Of a DNA stretch of 64,000 nucleotides, positions 53,672-62,302 are shown one piece after another. Origin of the DNA: Aeromicrobium senzhongii (GTDB taxonomy: Bacteria; Actinomycetota; Actinomycetes; Propionibacteriales; Nocardioidaceae); the NCBI RefSeq assembly GCF_014334735.1, contig NZ_CP060587.1, positions 1,178,001 to 1,242,000 of the forward strand, in the 5' to 3' direction. Position 1 is the first letter of the stretch. The number at the start of each line of letters is the position of its first letter. The position numbers and the translations under genes were made by a program. The notes beneath the pieces are model-generated. The model was given only the letters and a program-made list of their open reading frames with translations, ran no database searches and was not told the DNA's origin.

Positions 53672-54465
53672 CCGTGATCGACGACCTCTTCGAGCGCACC
53701 CGGTCCGAGAACCGCGCCGCCCTGGTCGGCTACCTGCCCGCCGGCTTCCCGACGGTCGACGTCTCGATCGCCGCGATCCAGGCGTTGGTCGAGGGCGGCG
53801 TCGACCTGGTCGAGGTCGGCCTGCCGTACAGCGATCCGGTGATGGACGGACCCACGATCCAGGCGGCCGCCGAGGCCGCCCTGGTCAACGGCACCCGCGT
53901 CGACGACGTGTTCCGTGTCGTCGAGGCGTCTGCCGCCACCGGTGCGCCGACGGTCGTCATGACCTACTGGAACCCGGTCGAGCGTCGCGGCGTCGACCGG
54001 TTCGCCGCCGATCTGGCGGCCGCCGGGGGAGCGGGCCTCATCACGCCCGACCTGATCCCCGACGAGGGCATCGAGTGGGAGCGCGCCTCGCGGGCCCACG
54101 ACCTCGACCGCGTGTACCTCGTGTCGCCGTCGTCCACCGACGAGCGCCTCGCGATGACGGCGGACGCGGCCAGCGGCTTCATCTACGCCACGGCGGTCAT
54201 GGGCGTCACCGGCCAGCGCGCGCAGACCAGCAGCCTCGCGCCCGAGCTGGTCGCGCGACTGCGCAAGGTCACCGACAAGCCCGTCGGCGTGGGACTCGGC
54301 GTCAGCAACGGTGCCCAGGCCCACGAGATCGCCGAGTTCGCCGACGCGGTCATCGTCGGATCGGCTCTCGTGCGGTGCCTGCTCGACCAGCCGGACGAGG
54401 CGTCCGCCCTGGCCTCCCTGCGCGAGCTCGCGGCCGAGCTGCGGGCCGGCGTCGAGCGGGACTGA
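53668..54465 (+). CDS. trpA: tryptophan synthase alpha subunit
   Basis: 265 aa from ATG 53668. Cleaves indoleglycerol phosphate. [12 protein letters not shown] (about residues 15-26), catalytic Glu in [19 protein letters not shown] (about 46-64), [11 protein letters not shown] (usually LVPDLP) and [12 protein letters not shown] are hallmarks. Complexes with TrpB to channel indole. Ends 1 nt before lgt. Confidence 0.95.
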   Translation: MTVIDDLFERTRSENRAALVGYLPAGFPTVDVSIAAIQALVEGGVDLVEVGLPYSDPVMDGPTIQAAAEAALVNGTRVDDVFRVVEASAATGAPTVVMTYWNPVERRGVDRFAADLAAAGGAGLITPDLIPDEGIEWERASRAHDLDRVYLVSPSSTDERLAMTADAASGFIYATAVMGVTGQRAQTSSLAPELVARLRKVTDKPVGVGLGVSNGAQAHEIAEFADAVIVGSALVRCLLDQPDEASALASLRELAAELRAGVERD

Positions 54466-54466
54466 C

Positions 54467-55291
54467 ATGACCATCGCGTCGTACATCCCGTCCCCGGACC
54501 AGGCGGTCTGGCACCTCGGCCCGTTCCCGCTGCGCGCGTACGCGCTGTGCATCATTGTCGGAGCCGTCGCGGCGATCTTCATCGCCGAGCGCCGGTTCGT
54601 CGCGCGCGGAGGCCGGGCGGGCGCCATCGGCGACATCGCCATCTGGGCCATCCCGTTCGGGATCATCGGCGGCCGGATCTACCACGTCCTGACCGACGCC
54701 GAGCTCTACTTCGGCGCGGGCCGCGACCCGTTGGACGCCCTCAAGATCTGGGAGGGCGGCCTCGGGATCTGGGGCGCCGTCGCGTTCGGCGGCGTGGGCG
54801 CGTGGATCGCCTGCCGCCGGTACGACATCGACTTCCTGAAGATGGCCGACGCCCTGGCGCCCGGGCTCCTCGTGGCCCAGGCCATCGGCCGCTTCGGCAA
54901 CTACTTCAACCAGGAGCTCTTCGGGAAGCCGACGACGCAGCCCTGGGGCCTGGAGATCGACCGGCAGTTCCGCCCCGACGGGTACGAGCAGTTCGCCACG
55001 TTCCACCCCACGTTCCTCTACGAGGCGCTGTGGAACCTCGCCGCGGCCGCGCTGCTGGTGTGGCTGGAGCGTCGCCTGAAGCTCGCGCACGGCCAGGTCT
55101 TCGCGCTCTACGTGATGCTCTACACGCTGGGCCGCGGCTGGATCGAGATGCTGCGCATCGACACGGTGAACCACCTGGGTCCGTTCCGCCTGAACGTGTG
55201 GACCTCGATCATCGTGTTCTGCGGGGGACTGGCGTACTTCCTGTGGGCGCGACGGCGGTACCGGGACGAGCCGGTCGACGCCAGCGCCTGA
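54467..55291 (+). CDS. lgt: prolipoprotein diacylglyceryl transferase
   Basis: 274 aa from ATG 54467. Seven or so spans. Adds diacylglycerol to the lipobox Cys. LRAYALCIIVGAVAA, GIIGGRIYHV with the conserved YHV, IWEGGLGIWGA, and the signature QAIGRFGNYFNQELFG (about residues 139-154, catalytic Arg) are intact; HPTFLYEALWN follows. lgt after trpA is common in actinobacteria. Confidence 0.95.
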   Translation: MTIASYIPSPDQAVWHLGPFPLRAYALCIIVGAVAAIFIAERRFVARGGRAGAIGDIAIWAIPFGIIGGRIYHVLTDAELYFGAGRDPLDALKIWEGGLGIWGAVAFGGVGAWIACRRYDIDFLKMADALAPGLLVAQAIGRFGNYFNQELFGKPTTQPWGLEIDRQFRPDGYEQFATFHPTFLYEALWNLAAAALLVWLERRLKLAHGQVFALYVMLYTLGRGWIEMLRIDTVNHLGPFRLNVWTSIIVFCGGLAYFLWARRRYRDEPVDASA

Positions 55292-55313
55292 CCAGGGCTG
55301 GAAGACTGGACCC

Positions 55314-56216
55314 ATGAGCCGTCCCGTGGTCGCGATCGTCGGCCCGACGGCGTCGGGCAAGACCGGGCTCTCGGTCGCCCTGGCGCAGGAGCTGGACGGC
55401 GAGGTCGTCAACGCCGACTCGGTGCAGCTGTACCGCGGGATGGACATCGGCAGCGCCAAGGCCACCCCGGCGGAGCGGGGCGGGGTGCCCCACCACCTGC
55501 TCGACGTCCTCGAGGTCACCGACGAGGCGAACGTCTCGCAGTTCCAGCAGTGGGCCCGTGCCGCGATCGACGACATCCGGGACCGTGGCCGGCTGCCGAT
55601 CCTGGTGGGCGGCTCGTCGCTCTACGTGCGGGCGGTGCTCGACCCCCTGGACTTCCCCGGCACGGACCCCCAGGTGCGGGAGCGCTGGGCGGCCCGACTG
55701 GACGAGATCGGCCCCGAGGCGCTGCACGCCGAGCTGGCGCGCCGCGACCCGCCGGCGGCCGCGGCGATCCTGCCCACCAACGGCCGGCGGATCGTCCGGG
55801 CGCTCGAGGTCGGCGAGCTGACCGGCCAGCCGTTCATGGCGACCATGCCCCCGGCCGTCTCGATCTACCCCCACGTCGCGATGATCGGCCTGGACGTCCC
55901 TCGCGACGTCCTGGACGCGCGCATCGACGCCCGCGTCGACCAGATGTGGGCCGACGGACTCGTCGAGGAGGTCCGCTCCCTGCCCGGGCTGGCCGGATCG
56001 CCGACCGCCTCGCGGGCCCTGGGCTACCAGCAGGTGCTGGCCTTCCTGGCCGGCGAGATCTCCGAGGACGAGGCCCGGGCCGAGACGAAGGCCGGCACGC
56101 GGCGCTTCGCCCGGCGCCAGGATCGGATGATGCGCAAGGACCCGCGGATCCACTGGTTGCCCTTCGACGCCCCCGACCTGCTCGCGCGGGCGGTGTCCCT
56201 CGTCGGCTCCCCGTAG
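55314..56216 (+). CDS. miaA: tRNA dimethylallyltransferase
   Basis: 300 aa from ATG 55314. Prenylates A37 of tRNAs reading UNN codons. P-loop IVGPTASGKTGLSVALA (about residues 7-23), NADSVQLYRGMDIGSAK (about 35-51), VPHHLLDV, LVGGSSLYVRAVLD and GYQQVLAFLAGE fit MiaA. AAGACT, a weak -10, lies 6 nt upstream. Its TAG stop begins the dapF -10 box. Confidence 0.95.
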   Translation: MSRPVVAIVGPTASGKTGLSVALAQELDGEVVNADSVQLYRGMDIGSAKATPAERGGVPHHLLDVLEVTDEANVSQFQQWARAAIDDIRDRGRLPILVGGSSLYVRAVLDPLDFPGTDPQVRERWAARLDEIGPEALHAELARRDPPAAAAILPTNGRRIVRALEVGELTGQPFMATMPPAVSIYPHVAMIGLDVPRDVLDARIDARVDQMWADGLVEEVRSLPGLAGSPTASRALGYQQVLAFLAGEISEDEARAETKAGTRRFARRQDRMMRKDPRIHWLPFDAPDLLARAVSLVGSP

Positions 56217-56219
56217 GCT
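56214..56219 (+). promoter_or_regulatory. candidate -10 box TAGGCT of dapF, overlapping the miaA stop
   Basis: TAGGCT starts with the TAG stop of miaA and is 6 nt before ATG 56226, with no ribosome site. Confidence 0.5.
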
Positions 56220-56225
56220 GGGCCC

Positions 56226-57038
56226 ATGGAATTCGCGTGGTTCAAGGGTCATGGCACCGAGAACGACTTCGTGTTGCTGCCCGACCACGACGGCACGGTG
56301 CACGGCGACCTCGATCCGGCCTTCGTGGCGGCCCTGTGCGACCGGCGCCGGGGCATCGGCGCCGACGGCGTCATGCGCGTCATCCGGTGCACCGCGCTGG
56401 GGCACAACTCGCCCGCCGAGTGGTTCATGGACTACCGCAACGCCGACGGCTCCCTGAGTCAGATGTGCGGCAACGGGATCCGTGTCTTCGCCCGCCATCT
56501 GCTCGAGCAGGGCCTCGTCGAGGGTCCCGAGTTCCCGATCGACACCCGTGACGGACTCAAGTTCCTGTCGGTCGTCGGCGACGAGCTCTCGGTCGACATG
56601 GGCGCCTGGACCACCGGCGGCCACACCAAGGTCAGCGCGGACGACCGCACGTGGGAGGCCCTCGAGGTCCACACCGGCAACCCGCACGCGGTGGCCTTCG
56701 TCGACTCCTTGGCCGACGCCGGCGCGCTGACCGAGCCGCCCCGTCACGACGAGGCGGTGTTCCCCGAGGGCGTGAACGTCGAGTTCGTCCAGCGCCTGGC
56801 CCCGCAGCACGTGGCGATGCGCGTGCACGAACGAGGCTCGGGCGAGACCCGGTCGTGCGGCACCGGCGCCTGCGCGACGGCGATCGCCACCGCCAAGGCC
56901 GACCGCCAGAGCGGACCGGCGACCTACCGCGTCGACGTCCCCGGCGGTACGTTGCACGTGACCGTCTCACCCGACCGCACGGTGCTGACCGGCCCGGCCG
57001 TGATCGTCGCCGGCGGCACGATGGAGTGGAGCGCATGA
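56226..57038 (+). CDS. dapF: diaminopimelate epimerase
   Basis: 270 aa from ATG 56226. Converts LL- to meso-diaminopimelate for lysine and cell-wall synthesis. FKGHGTENDFVLLPD at the N-terminus, the first catalytic Cys in MCGNGIRVFARHL (about residues 80-92) and the second in RSCGTGACATAIAT (about 216-229) are both present, so the enzyme should be active. Overlaps hflX by 4 nt. Confidence 0.96.
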   Translation: MEFAWFKGHGTENDFVLLPDHDGTVHGDLDPAFVAALCDRRRGIGADGVMRVIRCTALGHNSPAEWFMDYRNADGSLSQMCGNGIRVFARHLLEQGLVEGPEFPIDTRDGLKFLSVVGDELSVDMGAWTTGGHTKVSADDRTWEALEVHTGNPHAVAFVDSLADAGALTEPPRHDEAVFPEGVNVEFVQRLAPQHVAMRVHERGSGETRSCGTGACATAIATAKADRQSGPATYRVDVPGGTLHVTVSPDRTVLTGPAVIVAGGTMEWSA

Positions 57039-58450
57039 CCGACCAGAACCGACCCGACGAGGTCCCCGAGCACGAGCTCGACCGCGGTGAGATGGACCTG
57101 CAGGACCGGTCGTCGCTGCGCCGCGTCGCGGGCCTGTCGACCGAGCTGGAGGACATCAGCGAGGTCGAGTACCGCCAGCTGCGACTCGAGCGGGTCGTGC
57201 TGGTGGGGGTCTGGAACGAGGGCACCGTCGAGGACGCCGAGAACTCGCTGACCGAGCTCAAGGCGCTCGCCGAGACCGCGGGCTCGGAGGTGCTGGACGC
57301 CCTGATCCAGCGTCGCCAGAAGCCCGACCCGGCCACCTACATCGGCAGCGGCAAGGTCGAGGAGCTCCGCGAGGCCGTCCGCGCCACGGGGGCCGACACC
57401 GTGATCTGCGACGGCGAGCTCGCGCCGAGCCAGCTGCGCAACCTCGAGGACCGGGTCAAGGTCAAGGTCGTCGACCGCGTGGCGCTGATCCTGGACATCT
57501 TCGCCCAGCACGCCAAGAGCGCCGAGGGCAAGGCCCAGGTCGAGCTGGCCCAGCTGCAGTACCAGACCCAGCGCCTGCGCGGCTGGGGCGGCAACCTGTC
57601 GCGTCAGGCCGGCGGCCAGGCCGCCGGGGGCGAGGGCATCGGTGGCCGTGGCCCCGGTGAGACCAAGCTCGAGACCGACCGCCGACGCATCCAGGCCCGT
57701 ATCGCCAAGCTGCGCCGCGAGCTCAAGGAGCTGCGCGGCACGCGCGAGACCAAGAAGGCCGAGCGCCGGCGCAACAAGATCCCCTCGGTGGCCATCGCGG
57801 GGTACACGAATGCGGGCAAGTCGAGCCTGCTCAACCGGCTGACCGGAGCCGGCGTGCTGGTCGAGGACGCGCTGTTCGCGACCCTGGATCCCACCACGCG
57901 CCGGGCCGAGACGTCGGACGGGCGCGTGTACACGCTCTCGGACACGGTCGGCTTCGTCCGGCACCTGCCGCACCAGCTGGTCGAGGCGTTCCGCTCGACG
58001 CTGGAGGAGGTGGCCGAATCCGATCTGATCCTGCACGTCGTCGATGGCTCGCACCCCGATCCCGAGGGTCAGATCAGCGCGGTGCGCGAGGTCTTCTCCG
58101 AGGTCGGCGCGCTCGGCGTGCCCGAGATCATCGTGATCAACAAGGCCGACGCGGCGGACCCGCTCGTGCTCAAGGGACTGCTGGCGCGTGAGCCGCACGC
58201 GGTCGTCGTCAGCGCACGCACGGGCGAGGGGATGGACGAGCTGCTCAGCGCCATCGAGGCCGACCTGCCCGTTCCCGAGGTGCTCGTGGACGCGGTCGTG
58301 CCCTACTCGCGCGGCGACCTGGTCAACCAGCTGCACCTGCACGCCGAGATCGAGGTCCTCGAGCACGTGGCCGACGGCACCCACGTCGTCGCGCGGGCCC
58401 ACCCGGAGCTGGCCGCCGAGCTGGCCCCGTTCGCCTCGGCCGACCACTGA
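57035..58450 (+). CDS. hflX: ribosome-splitting GTPase HflX
   Basis: 471 aa from ATG 57035 in the ATGA overlap. The N-terminal HflX domain contains DPATYIGSGKVEELRE (about residues 97-112) and RVALILDIFAQHAKSAEGKAQVELAQLQY; GPGETKLETDRR precedes a helical arm; the G domain has G1 GYTNAGKSSLLN (about 255-266), G3 DTVGFVRHLP and G4 NKAD. HflX rescues stalled ribosomes under stress. The N-terminal acidic extension (about 30 residues) is longer than in Escherichia coli. Confidence 0.95.
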   Translation: MTDQNRPDEVPEHELDRGEMDLQDRSSLRRVAGLSTELEDISEVEYRQLRLERVVLVGVWNEGTVEDAENSLTELKALAETAGSEVLDALIQRRQKPDPATYIGSGKVEELREAVRATGADTVICDGELAPSQLRNLEDRVKVKVVDRVALILDIFAQHAKSAEGKAQVELAQLQYQTQRLRGWGGNLSRQAGGQAAGGEGIGGRGPGETKLETDRRRIQARIAKLRRELKELRGTRETKKAERRRNKIPSVAIAGYTNAGKSSLLNRLTGAGVLVEDALFATLDPTTRRAETSDGRVYTLSDTVGFVRHLPHQLVEAFRSTLEEVAESDLILHVVDGSHPDPEGQISAVREVFSEVGALGVPEIIVINKADAADPLVLKGLLAREPHAVVVSARTGEGMDELLSAIEADLPVPEVLVDAVVPYSRGDLVNQLHLHAEIEVLEHVADGTHVVARAHPELAAELAPFASADH

Positions 58451-58512
58451 GAGCACACCGGCGCGGCGGCGCCGCACTGTGGATCGGTGCTCCCGCGCCT
58501 GTCGTGGCCGGG

Positions 58513-58518
58513 TAGCGT
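58513..58518 (+). promoter_or_regulatory. candidate -10 box TAGCGT of the dinG-like gene
   Basis: TAGCGT, 6 nt, then ATG 58525. No LexA box of the CGAAC-N-GTTCG type is evident near it. Confidence 0.45.
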
Positions 58519-58524
58519 TCGCTC

Positions 58525-60474
58525 ATGCCCTCCCGCCCCGCCGTGACCGATGTCCTGGCCGCCGCGGTCGCCTCCGTGGGCGGCTCCGAGCGGCCCGGCC
58601 AGGTCGCCATGGCCGAGGCCGTGGCGCAGGCGCTGCGCGACGAGCGCCACCTCCTGGTCCAGGCCGGCACCGGCACCGGCAAGTCGCTGGGCTACCTCGT
58701 GCCCGCGCTGCTGCACGACAAGCGCGTCGTCGTCGCGACCGCCACCCTGAACCTGCAGCACCAGCTGGTCGAGCGCGACATCCCGGCCCTCAAGGAGGCC
58801 GCCCGGGACACGATGGACACGGTGCCCCACCACGCTGTCCTCAAGGGCCGTGCCAACTACGCCTGCCTGCACCGGGTCCGCATGGGCGCGCCGGACGAGC
58901 AGGGGATCCTCGTCGAGGTGCCCGAGGGCTCCCTGGGCGCCGAGGTCGTGAAGCTGCGCGAGTGGGCCGAGGAGCAGGCCGAGGGCGGACACCAGGGTGA
59001 CCGCGACGGCGCCCCGACCCACGGCGACCGCGCCTGGCGCCAGGTGAGCGTCACGTCACGCGAGTGCCTGGGCGCGTCCCGCTGCGAGTACGCCACCGAG
59101 TGCTTCGCCGAGCGGGCCCGCGAGGACGCCTCGAAGGCCCACGTCGTGGTCACCAACCACGCGATGCTCGCGATCGACGCGATCGAGGGCGTGCCGATGC
59201 TGCCGGAGTTCGATGCCGTGGTGGTCGACGAGGCGCACGAGCTGGCGGCTCGGGTCACGCAGGCATCCACCGACGAGCTCGACCCGGGTCTCATCGAGCG
59301 GGCCGCGCGGCGGGCCCGGCCGTATCTCGACGACGCCGGAACGGCCGACGACCTCAGCGACGCCGCCGATGCGCTGGCCGACGCGCTCACCCATGTCCAG
59401 CCCGGCCGCATCGACGCGATCGAGCCCGCGCTGGCCGGAGCGCTCGCGCTGGTGCGCGACAGCGCCCGCGCGTGCTTCTCGAACTTCACCAAGGAGAAGG
59501 GCGAGGACGCCGACCCGGGACGCCAGCAGGCACGCAGCACGATCGAGGACGTCCGCCTGGTCGCCGAGCGGATGGCCGCCGGTCGCGAGACCGAGGTCCT
59601 GTGGCTCGGGGAGGGTCGCAGCGGCCTGCACCTGAAGATCGCGCCCATCGACGTCTCCGGCGCGCTGCGCGAGAAGCTCTTCGGCGAGAAGACGGTCGTG
59701 CTGACCAGTGCGACCTTGACCCTCGGTGGGTCCTTCGGGCCGGTCGCGGCCTCCCTGGGGCTGGACCTGCAGGGGTCGGACTGGACCGGGCTCGACGTCG
59801 GCTCGCCGTTCGACTACACGCGCCAGGGGATCCTCTACGTCGCCAAGCACCTGCCGCCGCCGGGTCGCGACGGTGCCGACGCCGAGCAGCTCGGCGAGAT
59901 CACGGCGCTGATCAAGGCCGCCGGCGGGCGGACGCTCGGCCTGTTCTCGTCCCGCCGCGGGGCCGAGAAGGCCGCCGAGTACGTGCGCGCGTCGTTGCCC
60001 GACCTCGACGTGTGGTGCCAGGGCGACGCGCAGCTGCCCGAGCTGGCCCGCCGCTTCGCCGAGGATCCCAGCGCCTGCCTGTTCGGGACGCTGAGCCTGT
60101 GGCAGGGCGTCGACCTCCCCGGCGACACCTGCACCCTGGTCATCATCGACCGCATCCCGTTCCCTCGGCCGGACGATCCGCTGAGCAGCGCCCGGCAGCG
60201 ACTGGTCGAGCGTCGCGGCGGCAACGGCTTCATGCAGGTCGCGGCCCAGCACGCGGCGCTGCTGTTGGCGCAGGGCGTCGGCCGACTGATCCGACGCTCG
60301 ACCGACCGGGGGGTCGTCGCGGTCCTGGACCCGCGCCTCGTGACCGCGCGGTACGGCGGCTTCCTGGCGTCGTCCCTGCCGCCCCTGTGGCGCACGACGG
60401 ACCGGGCCGTGGTCACTGCGGCACTGCGGCGACTCGACGCTGCGGCGAAGGACGGGAATTCCGCCGCAGTTTGA
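58525..60474 (+). CDS. DinG/XPD-type ATP-dependent DNA helicase
   Basis: 649 aa from ATG 58525. Superfamily 2 helicase. Motif I LVQAGTGTGKSLGYLVPALL (about residues 42-61), four Cys of an XPD-like Fe-S cluster (YACLHR about 112; ECLGASRCEYATECF about 178-192), DEAH box VVVDEAHELAARV (about 232-244), and motif VI QGVGRLIRRS. Motif IV-V region ends IIDRIPFPRPDDPLSS. Acts in repair or R-loop/replication conflict resolution; lexA lies 2.8 kb away but the operon link is not shown. Confidence 0.93.
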   Translation: MPSRPAVTDVLAAAVASVGGSERPGQVAMAEAVAQALRDERHLLVQAGTGTGKSLGYLVPALLHDKRVVVATATLNLQHQLVERDIPALKEAARDTMDTVPHHAVLKGRANYACLHRVRMGAPDEQGILVEVPEGSLGAEVVKLREWAEEQAEGGHQGDRDGAPTHGDRAWRQVSVTSRECLGASRCEYATECFAERAREDASKAHVVVTNHAMLAIDAIEGVPMLPEFDAVVVDEAHELAARVTQASTDELDPGLIERAARRARPYLDDAGTADDLSDAADALADALTHVQPGRIDAIEPALAGALALVRDSARACFSNFTKEKGEDADPGRQQARSTIEDVRLVAERMAAGRETEVLWLGEGRSGLHLKIAPIDVSGALREKLFGEKTVVLTSATLTLGGSFGPVAASLGLDLQGSDWTGLDVGSPFDYTRQGILYVAKHLPPPGRDGADAEQLGEITALIKAAGGRTLGLFSSRRGAEKAAEYVRASLPDLDVWCQGDAQLPELARRFAEDPSACLFGTLSLWQGVDLPGDTCTLVIIDRIPFPRPDDPLSSARQRLVERRGGNGFMQVAAQHAALLLAQGVGRLIRRSTDRGVVAVLDPRLVTARYGGFLASSLPPLWRTTDRAVVTAALRRLDAAAKDGNSAAV

Positions 60475-60515
60475 TACCGTGGCCCGGACTCATCGTTCAA
60501 CACCTCGGGGATCCC

Positions 60516-62258
60516 ATGCCGTTCCGCCTTCCTTCGCTCGCCGCTGCCTTCGTGGCGCTCGTCGGATCTCTCATCGTCAGCATCGCGCCCGCCCAGGCGG
60601 CGGGTTTGTCGACCAAGACCTCCGTCGTCGCCATGAGCGAGGCCGGCTACGGCTCGGTCTGGGCCCGCTGCACCAAGAAGAAGGCGTGCTCGGGCACGGT
60701 CTACGTCGAGGGAGCCGCGGCCCAGAAGCGCAGCTTCAAGGTCAAGGCCCGGTCCGCGCGATGGGTCACCTTCCGCAACACCGGGTGGAAGGCCCGTCCC
60801 TCCGCCGTGCTGCGGATGACCGGCGCCTCCCCGAAGCGCATCCATCAGGAGGCGAAGGTCGCGTACGGCACCATCTCGGGCACGGTCTCCCGCGCCAGCG
60901 GCGCCGGCGCCAGTGGTGTGAAGGTCGAGCTGTGGCGCATCGGGTCGCGCAACCGCAACGTCCTGGTCTCCACCGTCAATGACGTCGAGCGCAACGGCGG
61001 CCGGTTCTCCTTCCGCGTGGCGATGGGCGCCAACAACGGCGCGTCGGCCACGTACAAGCTGCACGTCGTCGGCACCTCCGGCGGCGAGCGCCGCTCGTGG
61101 TGGTGGCGCGGCAACGGCATCGGCGGCTTCGCCGGTGGAGCGCGCGACATGGGCGCGGGCACCGCGATCAAGGTCACCCGCGGACAGAAGTTCCGCTACG
61201 TCGCCAACGCCCGCTACGCCTCGATCAAGGGCCAGGTGCGCAACGGCGCCAAGCCCGTCGCCGGCACCGAGGTCACGATCGTCGGCCGTCCGCCGTACTG
61301 GTCCTCCTCCTCGCGCGTGCTGCGTGACCTGGACTTCATGTCCTGCGCGAACGTCTACGGACGCACCACGACCAACGGCAACGGCAACTACGAGGTCGGC
61401 TTCCTGCCGACGTCCACGGCGCGGATCTACGCCGTCAAGCCGGCGGGTGGGCTGTGGTTCGGCTCGGGCGACCGCTCGTGGGGAACGTGCCATGCCGTGG
61501 TGAACAACCGCGCCGACACGGCCTCCACCGGCCGCATGCTGCCGCTGCCCGCGGCCGGCCTGGCGAACCGCGTCCACAACGTCGGACGCGGCCGGACCAC
61601 GGTCAGCGTCGCCGTCGGCGGCTACCAGGGACCGTCCAGCTCGGCCAAGGTCGACCGGTACCTCACGGTGCGCGAGTACGCCAAGGGTCGCAAGATCCTG
61701 TCCTCGGACGTCGTGCGTGCCGGCTCGGGCCGCAAGGTCAGCCTGGGCGAGGGCCACTACTGGTTCGAGATCGGCCGCCGCACGGGCTGCTCGGCCTGGT
61801 ACAAGAGCCGCTACAAGAACAACGACGGCTACTTCAACGGTCTCGACCGCGGGTTCGAGAAGTGGAAGGCCAAGAACCACAAGATGTACCGCCAGCACTG
61901 CCGCGCCTACACCGCCGGCACGTACAAGCTGGTCTACGTCAAGGGCTCGTCGATGCGGGTCGTGCTGAAGAACGCCAAGGGCGGATCCGTCAGTGGCCGC
62001 GTCACCGCGAAGAAGATCAAGCCGCGCACCGAGCTGATGGTCCGGTTGACCTCCACCGACGGCAAGAAGGTCTACCGCACGGCGATGACCGACGGCGCCG
62101 GCAGGTTCAAGGTCACCGGCCTGGCGTCGGGCAGGTACCGCATCGTCGTGAACGCCGATTCGTGGCGCGGCATCTCGCGTGCGTTCTCCGGTCCCAAGAC
62201 GGTGACGGTCAAGCGCGGCAAGAACAAGTCCGTGGGGACGCTGACCTTCCGTCAGTGA
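60516..62258 (+). CDS. secreted basic protein with carboxypeptidase regulatory-like repeats
   Basis: 580 aa from ATG 60516. Signal peptide (VALVGSLIVSIAPAQAA, cleavage after AQA about residue 28). Repeated beta-sandwich units: ISGTVSRASGAGASGVKVELWRIG (about 111-134), IKGQVRNGAKPVAGTEVTIVG (about 238-258) and VSGRVTAKKIKPRTELMVRLTS (about 491-512), each followed by a Gly-rich tail (for example GAGRFKVTGLASGRYRIVV). Very Lys/Arg-rich with an SYK/RYK-like central region. Likely exported by Sec; binding target unknown, no catalytic motif seen. Preceded by a TACCGT-like box in the dinG-like gene end. Confidence 0.8.
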   Translation: MPFRLPSLAAAFVALVGSLIVSIAPAQAAGLSTKTSVVAMSEAGYGSVWARCTKKKACSGTVYVEGAAAQKRSFKVKARSARWVTFRNTGWKARPSAVLRMTGASPKRIHQEAKVAYGTISGTVSRASGAGASGVKVELWRIGSRNRNVLVSTVNDVERNGGRFSFRVAMGANNGASATYKLHVVGTSGGERRSWWWRGNGIGGFAGGARDMGAGTAIKVTRGQKFRYVANARYASIKGQVRNGAKPVAGTEVTIVGRPPYWSSSSRVLRDLDFMSCANVYGRTTTNGNGNYEVGFLPTSTARIYAVKPAGGLWFGSGDRSWGTCHAVVNNRADTASTGRMLPLPAAGLANRVHNVGRGRTTVSVAVGGYQGPSSSAKVDRYLTVREYAKGRKILSSDVVRAGSGRKVSLGEGHYWFEIGRRTGCSAWYKSRYKNNDGYFNGLDRGFEKWKAKNHKMYRQHCRAYTAGTYKLVYVKGSSMRVVLKNAKGGSVSGRVTAKKIKPRTELMVRLTSTDGKKVYRTAMTDGAGRFKVTGLASGRYRIVVNADSWRGISRAFSGPKTVTVKRGKNKSVGTLTFRQ

Positions 62259-62290
62259 CCCCGGGGGCCGGTCCGGGCGACCAGTCGCCC

Positions 62291-62296
62291 TACGCT
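62291..62296 (+). promoter_or_regulatory. candidate -10 box TACGCT of galE
   Basis: TACGCT, 6 nt, then ATG 62303; leaderless geometry, same hexamer as at hisF. Confidence 0.5.
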
Positions 62297-62302
62297 GGAT
62301 TC

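Noticed and set aside
58501..58524. SOS box upstream of the dinG-like gene
   Set aside because: No CGAAC-type inverted repeat is seen; only the TAGCGT box is supported.
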